Source of the DNA: Roseobacter denitrificans OCh 114 | GTDB taxonomy: Bacteria; Pseudomonadota; Alphaproteobacteria; Rhodobacterales; Rhodobacteraceae | Direction of reading: 5' to 3' | Length of the DNA: 64,000 nucleotides | Assembly (NCBI RefSeq): GCF_000014045.1 | Contig: NC_008209.1 | Span: 1,883,001 to 1,947,000 of the forward strand | In this document: piece after piece, positions 55,631 to 64,000 of the stretch | Numbering within the stretch: the stretch's first letter is position 1 | Layout of the letters: each line of letters starts with the position of its first letter | Position numbers and translations under genes: made by a program | The notes under the pieces: generated by a model | What the model was told of the DNA's origin: nothing | The model's database searches: none | The model's input: the letters and a program-made list of their open reading frames with translations, nothing else

Positions 55631-56023
55631 ATGTCAGTCGCGGTAATAATGCCAGATGCGGGCGGGGCGTTTCACCAGAACGCATCCGTGCAAGACGTGC
55701 CGTCCGGTCAGGTCATCGAGCTGTTCGAAGTGCTGATTGATCAGGTGGGGGAGGAAGTCTGGCTGCGCTTTCGGTTTCTGGCGTTGGGCATCGGGCGAGA
55801 CGCATTCGACCTGTCGTTTGCGCAGGTGGAGAGCGATTTCGAGCATTTGTGCAACACGGTCGCCTTACCCTACATGCGGCAGTATTCGCTGGAAACAGAT
55901 GTGATTTCCATCGCGATGTTGGATCGACCGTTGGAATTCGGCGCGTCTGATTCAGAGGCAACACAGTATGTCGAGGCCTTTCGCGTCGTAGATGGCGCCT
56001 GCGCATGGAAGGATTTATGGTGA
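55631..56023 (+). CDS. DUF6497-like small protein
   Basis: This 130-residue protein has the pattern VPSGQVIELFEVLIDQ, VWLRFRFLALGI and a C-terminal CAWKDLW that I associate with DUF6497 proteins, found between pccB and pccA in relatives. Homologues normally carry a signal peptide; none is seen here and the frame closes at 55601, so the N-terminus may be lost or the start displaced. Function unknown. Confidence 0.6.
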   Translation: MSVAVIMPDAGGAFHQNASVQDVPSGQVIELFEVLIDQVGEEVWLRFRFLALGIGRDAFDLSFAQVESDFEHLCNTVALPYMRQYSLETDVISIAMLDRPLEFGASDSEATQYVEAFRVVDGACAWKDLW

Positions 56024-56102
56024 GCGACGCGCACCCGAGGTTCAGTGATCATGGCACCAGCCGCCATGGTGTTGATGCGATGCATGAGATAAGTGATGTA
56101 AT

Positions 56103-56450
56103 ATGTTGAAGCACAAGGGCTTTCCTGGAAGGCTTCCGGGAACAGACTATCATTTCACGCTGCGCAGGTTCAATCCGCGTGGGGTGACGCCTTTGTCCCG
56201 CCGTGAGCGGTTTCACGACCGCAAGCCCGCGGACCGTCGGGCGGATGCCGCGTTTTTCAAAGCGCTGTGGCTGCATTTTGGTGCGGAGCCCTTCGAGCGC
56301 GGAAATCTGGACGCGGGTCGCTTGTCATGGCTTTTCGGCCGTGAAGTGGTTGCCGCGACGGATCCATTTGATCCTGCAAGCTATGAAGCGATGCTGGTCA
56401 TTGACGAAAAAGTGGCGCGCGCCTCTTTCCCGGAGGCCTTTGAGACATGA
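56103..56450 (+). CDS. Hypothetical protein in the pcc cluster, 115 residues
   Basis: No family recognised. The N-terminal half is very basic (RRFNPRGVTPLSRRERFHDR), the C-terminal half acidic and helical. It shares strand and location with the pcc genes, 79 bases after the DUF6497-like gene. The ribosome site is weak. Confidence 0.6.
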   Translation: MLKHKGFPGRLPGTDYHFTLRRFNPRGVTPLSRRERFHDRKPADRRADAAFFKALWLHFGAEPFERGNLDAGRLSWLFGREVVAATDPFDPASYEAMLVIDEKVARASFPEAFET

Positions 56451-56763
56451 TCGGCATTTTTTCGCCTGAATTTCCGTCCAAGCGGCGGGTCCTGGCCAGT
56501 GAAGCGATTTTTTCCAAATTTTCGCTTTATTTTTCAACCGAGGCGTGTATCCATGAGAGTGCAGATGCCGGCGCATATCCCCGCATGGTATCTGTGTACA
56601 CTATTCGTACCCCTTCCCCTGACGGGCAACGTGGCGCTTTTTTGCCATTGTTGCCCGTCTCTTTGAGCAGGGTGGACAACTGTGGTATTCTGCCGGTGAG
56701 GCAGAGCGCACGTATCTCCGCCTCACCCAAAAAACAAAAGAACAAGTTCAGAGGAATTCGGGA
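56451..56763. other. Gap upstream of the small lipoprotein gene
   Basis: A frame from 56447 to 57097 crosses this stretch but shows no family likeness and would contain the lipoprotein gene, so I do not call it. A promoter-like pair lies at its right end and is listed separately. Nothing else was found. Confidence 0.45.
56663..56691 (+). promoter_or_regulatory. Candidate promoter of the small lipoprotein gene
   Basis: TTGAGC (56663-56668) and TATTCT (56686-56691) are separated by 17 bases, the ideal spacing for a housekeeping sigma factor promoter. The start codon follows 72 bases later. Confidence 0.4.
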
Positions 56764-56970
56764 ATGCAGATCAAAGCAATCGCATTTGTCATGGCGGCAG
56801 GGTTCAGTCTTGCGGCCTGTGGCGACTCAATTGGTGAACAGGCCGTCGGGGGTGCTGCCATCGGTGCCGGTGCGGCGGTTATCACGAACAACGGTCTCGC
56901 TCAGGGGGCGGCACTTGGTGCGGGGGCAAACGTGCTCTACTGCCAGCTCAACCCCGGTCAGTGTAACTAG
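56764..56970 (+). CDS. Small glycine-rich lipoprotein
   Basis: This 68-residue protein has a lipobox ending at Cys19 (LAAC) and a Gly/Ala-rich body (VGGAAIGAGAAVITNNG). A pair of cysteines near the C-terminus (YCQLNPGQC) could form a disulfide. It resembles small entericidin- or glycine-zipper-type lipoproteins. A GAGGAATTCGGGA leader precedes the ATG. Confidence 0.75.
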   Translation: MQIKAIAFVMAAGFSLAACGDSIGEQAVGGAAIGAGAAVITNNGLAQGAALGAGANVLYCQLNPGQCN

Positions 56971-57086
56971 ACCGAACACGAACATCCAAGCGCCTTCATT
57001 CGGGCTGCGCAGGCTAGGCTTGCGCGGCCCTTTGGCATGTCTTGGCCTCACTCAGAAATATCCTTCCTGCTACAGAAAGACTTCAC

Positions 57087-59132
57087 ATGTTCAATAAGAT
57101 CCTGATTGCCAACCGCGGAGAAATTGCCTGTCGTGTCATCAAGACCGCGCGGAAGATGGGTATAACAACCGTTGCGATCTATTCCGATGCGGATCGGCAA
57201 GCCTTGCATGTCCAGATGGCGGATGAAGCGGTGCATATCGGACCGCCTCCTGCAAACCAGTCCTACATCGTGATTGACAAGGTCATGGAGGCGATCAAAT
57301 CCAGCGGGGCGCAGGCGGTGCATCCGGGTTATGGCTTCTTGTCCGAAAACGCCAAATTCGCGCAGGCGCTTGAGGCGGCGGGTGTTGCCTTTGTTGGCCC
57401 GCCTGTCGGGGCCATCGAAAAGATGGGTGACAAGATCACGTCGAAAAAGATCGCGAAGGAGGCCGGGGTGAGCACCGTGCCGGGCTATATGGGCCTGATC
57501 GAGGACGCAGAGGATGCGGTCAAAATCTCGAATGAAGTTGGCTACCCGGTGATGATCAAGGCCTCGGCGGGCGGCGGCGGCAAGGGCATGCGGATCGCCT
57601 GGAATGACGATGAGGCACGCGAGGGATTTCAGTCGTCCAAGAACGAGGCGGCGAACTCCTTTGGCGATGACCGCATTTTCATCGAGAAATTCGTCACGCA
57701 GCCGCGCCACATCGAAATTCAGGTGCTCTGTGATACCCATGGCAATGGGATTTATCTGGGCGAGCGGGAATGTTCGATCCAGCGCCGCAATCAGAAAGTC
57801 GTCGAAGAAGCCCCAAGCCCGTTTCTGGATGAGGCCACCCGCAAAGCCATGGGCGAACAGGCGGTCGCCTTGGCGCAGGCGGTTGGCTATGCCTCCGCAG
57901 GAACGGTTGAGTTTATCGTGGATGGGGACAAGAACTTCTATTTCCTCGAAATGAACACGCGGTTGCAGGTGGAGCATCCGGTGACCGAATTGATCACCGG
58001 TGTCGATCTGGTCGAACAGATGATCCGCGTGGCCAATGGCGAAAAGCTGTCGATCACGCAGGACGATGTCACGCTGACGGGCTGGGCGATTGAAAACCGA
58101 CTTTATGCCGAAGACCCCTATCGCGGATTCCTGCCCTCCATCGGGCGGCTGACGCGCTATCGCCCGCCTGCAGAAGTCGCGGCAGGTCCGCTGCTAGAGC
58201 AGAAAACATGGCAGGGGGATGCACCAGCGGGCGATATGGCCGTGCGCAATGATACCGGCGTCTATGAGGGCGGCGAGATCAGCATGTATTACGACCCGAT
58301 GATCGCCAAGCTCTGCACTTGGGCGCCGACGCGGGCAGAAGCCATTGAGAAGATGCGCGTTGCGCTGGACAGTTTCGAGGTGGAAGGCATCGGGCATAAC
58401 CTGCCGTTCCTGTCGGCGGTCATGGATCATCCAAAGTTCGTGTCGGGGGATATGACCACGGCCTTTATCGCCGAGGAATACCCCGATGGCTTTGAAGGGG
58501 TCGACTTGCCGGAGGCCGAGTTGCGCCGCATTGCAGCGGCCTGTGCGGCGATGCACCGGGTGGCTGAAATCCGTCGTGCGCGGGTGTCCGGCCGCATGGA
58601 CAACCACGAGCGCAAAGTGGGCAGCGACTGGAACGCGCATCTGCAGGGCCATTCGTTTGACCTCAAGATTGACGCGGATCAGGACGGTGCAACAGTATTG
58701 TTCGAGGATGCCGCGCGCCTGCGTGTGTCCGGCTCATGGACGCCGGGCGATCAATTGGCGGAAATGACAGTCGCGGATGCGCCGTTGATCCTGAAGGTTG
58801 GCAAGGTGTCGGGCGGTTTTCGCATCCGCACCCGTGGCGCGGACCTCAAGGTCCATATTCGCACACCCCGTCAGGCGGAACTGGCCCGCAAGATGCCTGA
58901 GAAACTGCCGCCCGATACATCGAAAATGCTGCTCTGCCCGATGCCGGGTCTGATGGTCAAACTGGATGTCGCCGTCGGCGACGAGGTGCAGGAAGGTCAG
59001 GCGCTGTGCACAATCGAAGCGATGAAGATGGAGAACATCCTGCGCGCCGAACGCAAGGGAGTCGTGACCAAGGTTAATGCCGATGCGGGCGACAGCCTCG
59101 CGGTAGATGATGTGATCATGGAGTTCGAATAA
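57087..59132 (+). CDS. pccA: Propionyl-CoA carboxylase alpha subunit (biotin carboxylase and biotin carrier)
   Basis: This 681-residue subunit carboxylates biotin with ATP and bicarbonate and hands it to PccB. The biotin carboxylase ATP-grasp domain fills residues 1-450 (GGGGKGMRIAW loop; EMNTRLQVEHPVTE), and the C-terminal carrier holds EAMKM with the biotinyl lysine at 647. ATG 57087 (MFNKILIANRGEIA) is the family start. Confidence 0.95.
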   Translation: MFNKILIANRGEIACRVIKTARKMGITTVAIYSDADRQALHVQMADEAVHIGPPPANQSYIVIDKVMEAIKSSGAQAVHPGYGFLSENAKFAQALEAAGVAFVGPPVGAIEKMGDKITSKKIAKEAGVSTVPGYMGLIEDAEDAVKISNEVGYPVMIKASAGGGGKGMRIAWNDDEAREGFQSSKNEAANSFGDDRIFIEKFVTQPRHIEIQVLCDTHGNGIYLGERECSIQRRNQKVVEEAPSPFLDEATRKAMGEQAVALAQAVGYASAGTVEFIVDGDKNFYFLEMNTRLQVEHPVTELITGVDLVEQMIRVANGEKLSITQDDVTLTGWAIENRLYAEDPYRGFLPSIGRLTRYRPPAEVAAGPLLEQKTWQGDAPAGDMAVRNDTGVYEGGEISMYYDPMIAKLCTWAPTRAEAIEKMRVALDSFEVEGIGHNLPFLSAVMDHPKFVSGDMTTAFIAEEYPDGFEGVDLPEAELRRIAAACAAMHRVAEIRRARVSGRMDNHERKVGSDWNAHLQGHSFDLKIDADQDGATVLFEDAARLRVSGSWTPGDQLAEMTVADAPLILKVGKVSGGFRIRTRGADLKVHIRTPRQAELARKMPEKLPPDTSKMLLCPMPGLMVKLDVAVGDEVQEGQALCTIEAMKMENILRAERKGVVTKVNADAGDSLAVDDVIMEFE

Positions 59133-59184
59133 ACGCGATGCCTGAGTGTCCGTCGCCGCAGATTTTCAGGAAAGATGCCGCGCG

Positions 59185-59640
59185 CTACCCTTCGGCGGCG
59201 CGCGCCTTTTCCTCGCGGATTTCGCGCTGGCGGATCGGCATCTTGTCAATGCTGCGGCTCACCTCGCGCACATCCCACGGGAAGGGTTTGCGCACGTTGA
59301 CTGTGCCCTCCTTGTTGATCAGGACCAGCATGAAATTGCGCGGGCGCAGTTTGCGCCGCAGATCTGACAGCGGTTCGGGGTTGGTATCCGTGATCACGAC
59401 AACGTCGCGCGCCATCAATTCATCCGGTCTTTCGCGCAGTAACTTCATCTGTTCGACAAAGGCCGGGTCCAGATCCGAATCGGCAAAAACCACGACGGGG
59501 CGTTTTTTCCACTTAAATTGTGACAAATCCACTTCATCCATGGAAAAGAACAACTGTTCGCTCGCAGGGGCCTCGCCATTCTCGGCACTGAGGGGGGAGG
59601 CGAAAAGAGCTGCTAAAACAAAGGGTAGTAGTGTTTTCAT
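59185..59640 (-). CDS. DUF4174 periplasmic protein
   Basis: This 151-residue protein has a signal peptide (MKTLLPFVLAALFASPLSAEN) and the DUF4174 pattern WKKRPVVVFADS, RDVVVITDT, PFPWDVREVSRSIDKMP. It may fold like a thioredoxin, but no CxxC is present. It is encoded opposite to pccA and the mutase. Confidence 0.8.
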   Translation of the reverse strand: MKTLLPFVLAALFASPLSAENGEAPASEQLFFSMDEVDLSQFKWKKRPVVVFADSDLDPAFVEQMKLLRERPDELMARDVVVITDTNPEPLSDLRRKLRPRNFMLVLINKEGTVNVRKPFPWDVREVSRSIDKMPIRQREIREEKARAAEG

Positions 59641-59805
59641 GATGTCTCCTGTTGCAGCTAATATAGGCCGGAATTTTCAAGATGCGATGGGGGTGTCGCG
59701 CAAATTTACCATTAAACCTGCAGCAATGGATTTGGTGTAATGCAAACGCATCCCCCAATACACCGGCCGACAGGGGCGGCCTCTGCTCAGCAGGTCAGTT
59801 GCGCT

Positions 59806-60729
59806 ATGGACATCATTCTGCATATCGGGGCGCATCGCACCGGCGTTGCAAGTTTTCAGGACTATCTGCGCCGCCATGCGGAGGCGCTTTCGGCGTGTGA
59901 TATTGCCTGCTTTCAACCTGCCCGATCAACCACCTTTCCGGATGCGCGGACTGTGTCGCGTGTCGGGCTGACAGCGCAGGATTATGGCTGCGTGCAAAGC
60001 CAGATGGATCAAGCGCGCCAACGCGGCATGCAAACTCTCCTGATCAGCGATGCGGACAGCCTCGGGAGCGTGGCGCAGAATATTGAGCAACGCAGGCTCT
60101 ACCCGGCGGCGGGCGCGCGGCTAAAGCAGGTCGCGGGGAGGCTTGGGGCACAGATTTCAACCGTTTTGATCAGTATCCGCAGTCTTGAGACATATTGGTG
60201 TTCGGCCCTTGCGCATGGTATTTCACAAGGGCTGGATGTGCCGGATCGTGATGCCTTGGCGCAAATCGCGCGGGATGCGCGCGGGTGGCGGGATGTGATC
60301 ACCGATATCTCTGATGCGCTGCCGCGAACCACGATTGCCGTTTTGCCGTTTGAAGACTTCAGGGGGCGTTCTGACTTGATTTTGGCGCAGGGCGCCGGTT
60401 TGGATGCGCCGTTTGACACGCAGCGCGCATGGCTGAACCGGATGCCGCGCCTGCCTGAACTGCGCCGGGTGTTAAATGATCGCGGAGCCGCATCGTCGGA
60501 CCTGCCCTTTGGCATGGGCCGCTGGAATCCGTTTACGAATGAAGAGCATGCAGCCCTGCGGGAAATCCATGCTGATGATATAATGTGGCTGACAGCGGGC
60601 GCTGATGGCCGTGCCACACTGAGAGAGGATCGCCGCCCGGAAAGAGCAGGGCCAACCCTGCCGCGGATGGCACAAAACAAAGGACAAGAAGATGAGCTCG
60701 ACAAAAGACAAATGGCGCGCCCTCGCTGA
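59806..60729 (+). CDS. Sulfotransferase-like protein
   Basis: This 307-residue protein begins [20 protein letters not shown], which resembles the 5'-phosphosulfate loop (HIGTHKTGTTSIQ) of sulfotransferase-like families, with TGVAS in place of TGTTS. It could move a sulfate group or be an inactive relative. It overlaps the mutase start by 38 bases. Confidence 0.55.
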   Translation: MDIILHIGAHRTGVASFQDYLRRHAEALSACDIACFQPARSTTFPDARTVSRVGLTAQDYGCVQSQMDQARQRGMQTLLISDADSLGSVAQNIEQRRLYPAAGARLKQVAGRLGAQISTVLISIRSLETYWCSALAHGISQGLDVPDRDALAQIARDARGWRDVITDISDALPRTTIAVLPFEDFRGRSDLILAQGAGLDAPFDTQRAWLNRMPRLPELRRVLNDRGAASSDLPFGMGRWNPFTNEEHAALREIHADDIMWLTAGADGRATLREDRRPERAGPTLPRMAQNKGQEDELDKRQMARPR

Positions 60730-62821
60730 AGCTGAATTGCGCGGCCGTCCGATTGAGGACCTGACGTGGCGCACGCTTGAAGGGATCGACGTACAACCGT
60801 TCTATACCGAAGAAGACCTGAAAGACGTCAAACACCTCGGCTCAACCCCCGGTGCGGCGCCCTATACGCGCGGCGTCAAGGCCACGATGTACGCAGGCCG
60901 CCCCTGGACCATTCGCCAGTACGCCGGGTTTTCGACGGCTGAGGAATCCAACGCCTTTTACCGCCAAGCACTGGCCAATGGGCAACAAGGTGTTTCGGTG
61001 GCCTTTGATCTGGCGACACACCGGGGTTATGACAGCGACCACGAACGCGTTGAAGGCGATGTGGGCAAGGCGGGCGTGGCCATCGACAGTATTGAGGATA
61101 TGAAAATCCTCTTTGACGGCATCCCGCTGGATAAAGTGTCCGTTTCCATGACGATGAATGGTGCGGTTATTCCGATCCTTGCGAATTTCATCGTCGCGGG
61201 GGAAGAGCAGGGGCATGACCGCGCGGTACTTTCGGGGACAATCCAGAACGATATTCTCAAGGAATTCATGGTGCGCAACACCTATGTTTATCCGCCCGAA
61301 CCCTCGATGCGGATCATCGCGGATATCATCGAATATACCTCCGCCGAGATGCCGAAATTCAATTCGATTTCCATCTCCGGCTATCACATGCAGGAGGCGG
61401 GCGCGAACCTCGTGCAGGAGCTTGCCTTTACCCTTGCTGACGGGCGCGAATACGTGCGCGCCGCGATTGCGCGGGGCATGGATGTGGATAAATTCGCCGG
61501 ACGGCTGAGCTTCTTTTTCGCCATCGGGATGAACTTTTTCATGGAAGCGGCCAAGCTGCGTGCCGCGCGTTTGCTCTGGTCGCGGATTATGGAGGAGTTC
61601 GAACCGAAGAACCCCAAATCCTCGATGTTGCGGACCCATTGCCAGACCTCCGGTGTGAGCCTTCAGGAACAAGACCCTTATAACAACGTGATCCGCACGG
61701 CCTATGAAGCGATGAGCGCGGTGTTGGGGGGCACACAATCGCTGCACACAAATGCGCTGGATGAGGCGATTGCGTTGCCCACGGAAAACTCAAGCCGGAT
61801 TGCACGCAATACCCAGTTGATTTTGCAGGAAGAAACGGGTGTGACCAATGTGGTTGACCCTCTGGCCGGGTCCTACTATGTCGAAAAACTGACCCATGAT
61901 CTGGCCGAGGCGGCGTGGCAGTTGATCGAAGAGGTTGAGGAAATGGGCGGCATGACCAAGGCCGTGGCCAGCGGCATGCCCAAGTTGCGCATCGAAGAGG
62001 CCGCCGCCACCCGTCAGGCCAACATCGACCGGGGCACCGAAGTGATTGTCGGTGTCAACAAGTACCGCCGCGACAAAGAGGACCTGATCGACATTCTGGA
62101 CATCGACAACGCCGCCGTGCGCCAAAGTCAGATTGCGCGCCTGGAACAGGTACGTGCCGGTCGTGACGGCGCGGCCTGCGACGCCGCCCTTGAAGAACTC
62201 AGCCGGCGCGCGGCGGAAGGTGGCAACCTTTTGGAAGCGGCCGTTGAGGCGGCACGCGCCCGCGCAACAGTAGGAGAGATCAGCATGGCGATGGAAAAGA
62301 TTTTTGGCCGCCACAGAGCCGAAGTAAAAACCCTCGCCGGTGTTTATGGCGCGGCTTACGAAGGGGATGCGGGTTTTGCCGCCATTCAGAAATCGGTCGA
62401 AGCCTTTGCCGAGACCGAAGGGCGCAGACCGCGTATGCTGGTCGTGAAAATGGGGCAGGACGGGCATGACCGGGGGGCCAAGGTGATCGCGACCGCTTTT
62501 GCGGATATCGGGTTTGATGTGGACGTCGGACCGCTCTTTCAGACGCCCGCCGAGGCCGCACAGGATGCGGTTGACAACGATGTGCATGTGATCGGCATCA
62601 GCAGCCAGGCGGCGGGCCACAAGACACTGGCACCGCAATTGGTCACGGCCCTCAAGGAAGCGGGAGCGGAGGATATTCTGGTGATCTGCGGTGGCGTAAT
62701 CCCACAGCAGGACTATCAGTTCCTTTACGATTCAGGGGTTAAGGCCATTTTCGGACCGGGCACCAATATCCCCGAAGCGGCGCAGGATATCCTCAAACTG
62801 ATTGCCGAGGCGCGCGGTTGA
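60692..62821 (+). CDS. scpA: Methylmalonyl-CoA mutase, single-chain
   Basis: This 709-residue enzyme rearranges methylmalonyl-CoA to succinyl-CoA with coenzyme B12. The substrate barrel fills residues 1-550; the B12-binding domain is C-terminal, with the cobalt-ligand motif DGHDRG (Asp590-x-His592). [10 protein letters not shown] segment follows. AAGGACAAGAAG precedes ATG 60692. Confidence 0.96.
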   Translation: MSSTKDKWRALAEAELRGRPIEDLTWRTLEGIDVQPFYTEEDLKDVKHLGSTPGAAPYTRGVKATMYAGRPWTIRQYAGFSTAEESNAFYRQALANGQQGVSVAFDLATHRGYDSDHERVEGDVGKAGVAIDSIEDMKILFDGIPLDKVSVSMTMNGAVIPILANFIVAGEEQGHDRAVLSGTIQNDILKEFMVRNTYVYPPEPSMRIIADIIEYTSAEMPKFNSISISGYHMQEAGANLVQELAFTLADGREYVRAAIARGMDVDKFAGRLSFFFAIGMNFFMEAAKLRAARLLWSRIMEEFEPKNPKSSMLRTHCQTSGVSLQEQDPYNNVIRTAYEAMSAVLGGTQSLHTNALDEAIALPTENSSRIARNTQLILQEETGVTNVVDPLAGSYYVEKLTHDLAEAAWQLIEEVEEMGGMTKAVASGMPKLRIEEAAATRQANIDRGTEVIVGVNKYRRDKEDLIDILDIDNAAVRQSQIARLEQVRAGRDGAACDAALEELSRRAAEGGNLLEAAVEAARARATVGEISMAMEKIFGRHRAEVKTLAGVYGAAYEGDAGFAAIQKSVEAFAETEGRRPRMLVVKMGQDGHDRGAKVIATAFADIGFDVDVGPLFQTPAEAAQDAVDNDVHVIGISSQAAGHKTLAPQLVTALKEAGAEDILVICGGVIPQQDYQFLYDSGVKAIFGPGTNIPEAAQDILKLIAEARG

Positions 62822-63435
62822 TCGCGTTTGACCATATTGCAATCGCCGGTGAAACGCTGTCGGCCGCGCGCGCTTATGTCGAAGATGCGCTTGGCGTCGC
62901 CCTGCAAGACGGTGGCGCGCATGACGTGTTTTTTACGCATAACGCCCTGCTGGGCCTCGAAGCGGGGCTGTACCTTGAGGCGATTGCCATCAACCCGGAT
63001 GCGCCGCAGCCAGATCGACCGAGGTGGTTTGATCTGGACCGTTTCGAGGGCGCGCCGCGCCTGACCAATTGGATTTGCCGGACAGGTGATTTAGCCGAAA
63101 CACTGGTCAACATGCCGGAGGCGTTCGGAAAGCCGGTCGCTTTGAAGCGGGGCGATCTGCGTTGGCAGATGGCCGTGCCACAGGATGGAATATTGCCCTT
63201 TGACAATTGCGCCCCGGCCTTGATCGAATGGCAATCCGCACCGCACCCGGCTGAACGCCTGCCGCGCTCTGGGGTCACACTGCGCCGTTTGACGGTAACC
63301 CATCCACAGGCGTTACAGTTGAAGGACCTGTTACGAGGTCAGATGCAGGATGACCGCATTTCGATCGAAACAGGGCCTGTGGCGATGCAGGCAGATTTTG
63401 ACACACCGCAGGGGCCCCGTACACTGGGGGCATGA
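62818..63435 (+). CDS. VOC-family protein (glyoxalase_3-like)
   Basis: This 205-residue protein has the VOC N-terminus [23 protein letters not shown]. Although it directly follows the mutase, it is 205 residues and does not match the 130-150-residue methylmalonyl-CoA epimerase, so I do not call it an epimerase. TTG 62818 is coupled by a TTGA overlap with the mutase stop. Confidence 0.7.
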   Translation: MIAFDHIAIAGETLSAARAYVEDALGVALQDGGAHDVFFTHNALLGLEAGLYLEAIAINPDAPQPDRPRWFDLDRFEGAPRLTNWICRTGDLAETLVNMPEAFGKPVALKRGDLRWQMAVPQDGILPFDNCAPALIEWQSAPHPAERLPRSGVTLRRLTVTHPQALQLKDLLRGQMQDDRISIETGPVAMQADFDTPQGPRTLGA

Positions 63436-63908
63436 TCAGACCTGCATCACCTCAGGACAGCGCGGCAATTGCGGCTTTGTGGAACTGGATGATCCGCGAC
63501 ACATTGGCGACATTCACCACGGTGCCAAAAACCAGCGCAGAGGTCGCGGCGCGCATCACCTCAGCGCCGACGCAGTTTCATATCGCGGAAAACAAAGGGA
63601 TATTTGTCGGTTTTGTGACCTTTGGACCGTTTCGACCCGGGCCGGGATATGCCGCGACGGTTGAACATACCATCCTTATCGACCCACAGGCGCATGGTCG
63701 CGGCATTGGGCGCGCGCTGATGGCGCAGGCGGAAACCGCTGCCCGCGCGGCAGGTAAAAAGGTCATGATCGGTGCAATCAGCAGTCACAATCGAGGCGCG
63801 ATCCGTTTCCATGAAAGGCTGGCCTACATACAGGTCGGGCATCTTCCCGGTGTGGGGTACAAGCAAGGGCAGTGGCTTGACCTTATTCTGATGCAGAAAA
63901 ACCTCTGA
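63432..63908 (+). CDS. GNAT-family N-acetyltransferase
   Basis: This 158-residue enzyme has the acetyl-CoA binding motif HGRGIGRALMAQAE near residue 91 and a phosphinothricin-acetyltransferase-like C-terminus (RFHERLAYIQVGHLPGVGYK). It transfers acetyl from CoA to an amine; the substrate is unknown. It overlaps the VOC gene by four bases. Confidence 0.88.
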   Translation: MIRPASPQDSAAIAALWNWMIRDTLATFTTVPKTSAEVAARITSAPTQFHIAENKGIFVGFVTFGPFRPGPGYAATVEHTILIDPQAHGRGIGRALMAQAETAARAAGKKVMIGAISSHNRGAIRFHERLAYIQVGHLPGVGYKQGQWLDLILMQKNL

Positions 63909-63959
63909 TACGTCGGTTGATGGCCTGACAGTCCGCGCCGCAGGGGCTATGGTCCGCGC

Positions 63960-64000
63960 ATGTCTATCTGGTCCCGCATCACTGACGCGCTTTCCGCTCT
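63960..64000 (+). CDS. Start of a gene cut by the window end (TerB/DjlA-like?)
   Basis: ATG 63960 opens a frame MSIWSRITDALSA that runs out of the window. This N-terminus is like TerB-family/DjlA-type membrane proteins of Rhodobacteraceae. Only 13 residues are visible. Confidence 0.4.
   Translation, partial: MSIWSRITDALSA

Noticed and set aside
55536..55646. 36-codon frame between pccB and the DUF6497-like gene
   Set aside because: It overlaps the next gene, has unremarkable composition and no family.
56447..57097. 216-residue plus-strand frame over the small lipoprotein gene
   Set aside because: Low-quality sequence that would bury the well-supported lipoprotein gene in another frame.
62818..63435. 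Methylmalonyl-CoA epimerase
   Set aside because: The VOC protein is too long and lacks the epimerase pattern despite its place after the mutase.
1..64000. CRISPR array, prophage, insertion sequence or defence island
   Set aside because: No regular repeats, transposase, integrase or known defence nucleases were seen. The tRNA-Gly gene at the left edge has no integrase beside it.

Overview
The window reads as a chromosomal segment of a marine Rhodobacteraceae (Roseobacter-group) alphaproteobacterium. Base composition is high in G+C. The evidence is the family set: a propionyl-CoA assimilation locus (pccB, pccA, a one-chain methylmalonyl-CoA mutase and an ScfR/PccR-type regulator), a betI-betC-betB-betA choline-O-sulfate cluster, DUF1127 paired with a LysR gene, DUF2927, DUF4174 and DUF6497 proteins, and fused DppDF-type ATPases. 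I cannot name the species. No insertion sequence, prophage, CRISPR array or rRNA operon was seen, so this looks like ordinary core chromosome.

Layout. 48-121: tRNA-Gly(TCC). 0.4-4.2 kb: an MsbA-like ABC exporter and an acyl-CoA synthetase. 4.2-13.5 kb (minus): a probable transcription unit with glycerate kinase, a CocE/NonD hydrolase, a complete Dpp-type ABC importer and a phosphodiesterase. 13.5-19.9 kb (minus): dtd, then a membrane-stress module of zinc-ribbon protein, cytochrome b561-like protein, SPFH-GYF protein, DUF2927 lipoprotein, TelA, XpaC and a 29-residue membrane peptide. 20-28 kb: housekeeping genes (rluB-like, tadA, a metallo-beta-lactamase hydrolase, a ceramidase-like protein, rpmG, RNase P RNA, a peptidoglycan amidase, gatCA, a Bax inhibitor-like protein).

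28-36.9 kb: a DUF1127/LysR divergent pair, an XRE regulator, hisN, two purine deaminases facing each other, mgtE, 5-formyl-THF cyclo-ligase, a structured RNA element (probable 6S RNA or leader) and a YmdB-type phosphodiesterase. 36.9-43.4 kb: a DMT exporter, two convergent SLC13-type carriers around an unknown gene, yebC and a small unknown gene. 43.5-50.0 kb: a second DMT exporter, then the bet cluster behind a perfect inverted repeat that should be the BetI operator. 50.1-63.9 kb: a thermonuclease-like secreted protein, pccR, an MFS efflux pump, and the pccB...pccA...mcm cluster with several small accessory genes. The window ends in the first codons of a gene.

How the parts work together. 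Choline-O-sulfate would be desulfated by BetC and oxidised by BetA then BetB to glycine betaine, under BetI. No dedicated choline transporter is in the window. Propionyl-CoA would be carboxylated by PccAB and isomerised by the mutase to succinyl-CoA. PccR probably senses the pathway and binds TTTGCAAA motifs seen both upstream of its own gene and upstream of pccB. GuaD and 8-oxoguanine deaminase together serve purine salvage or breakdown.
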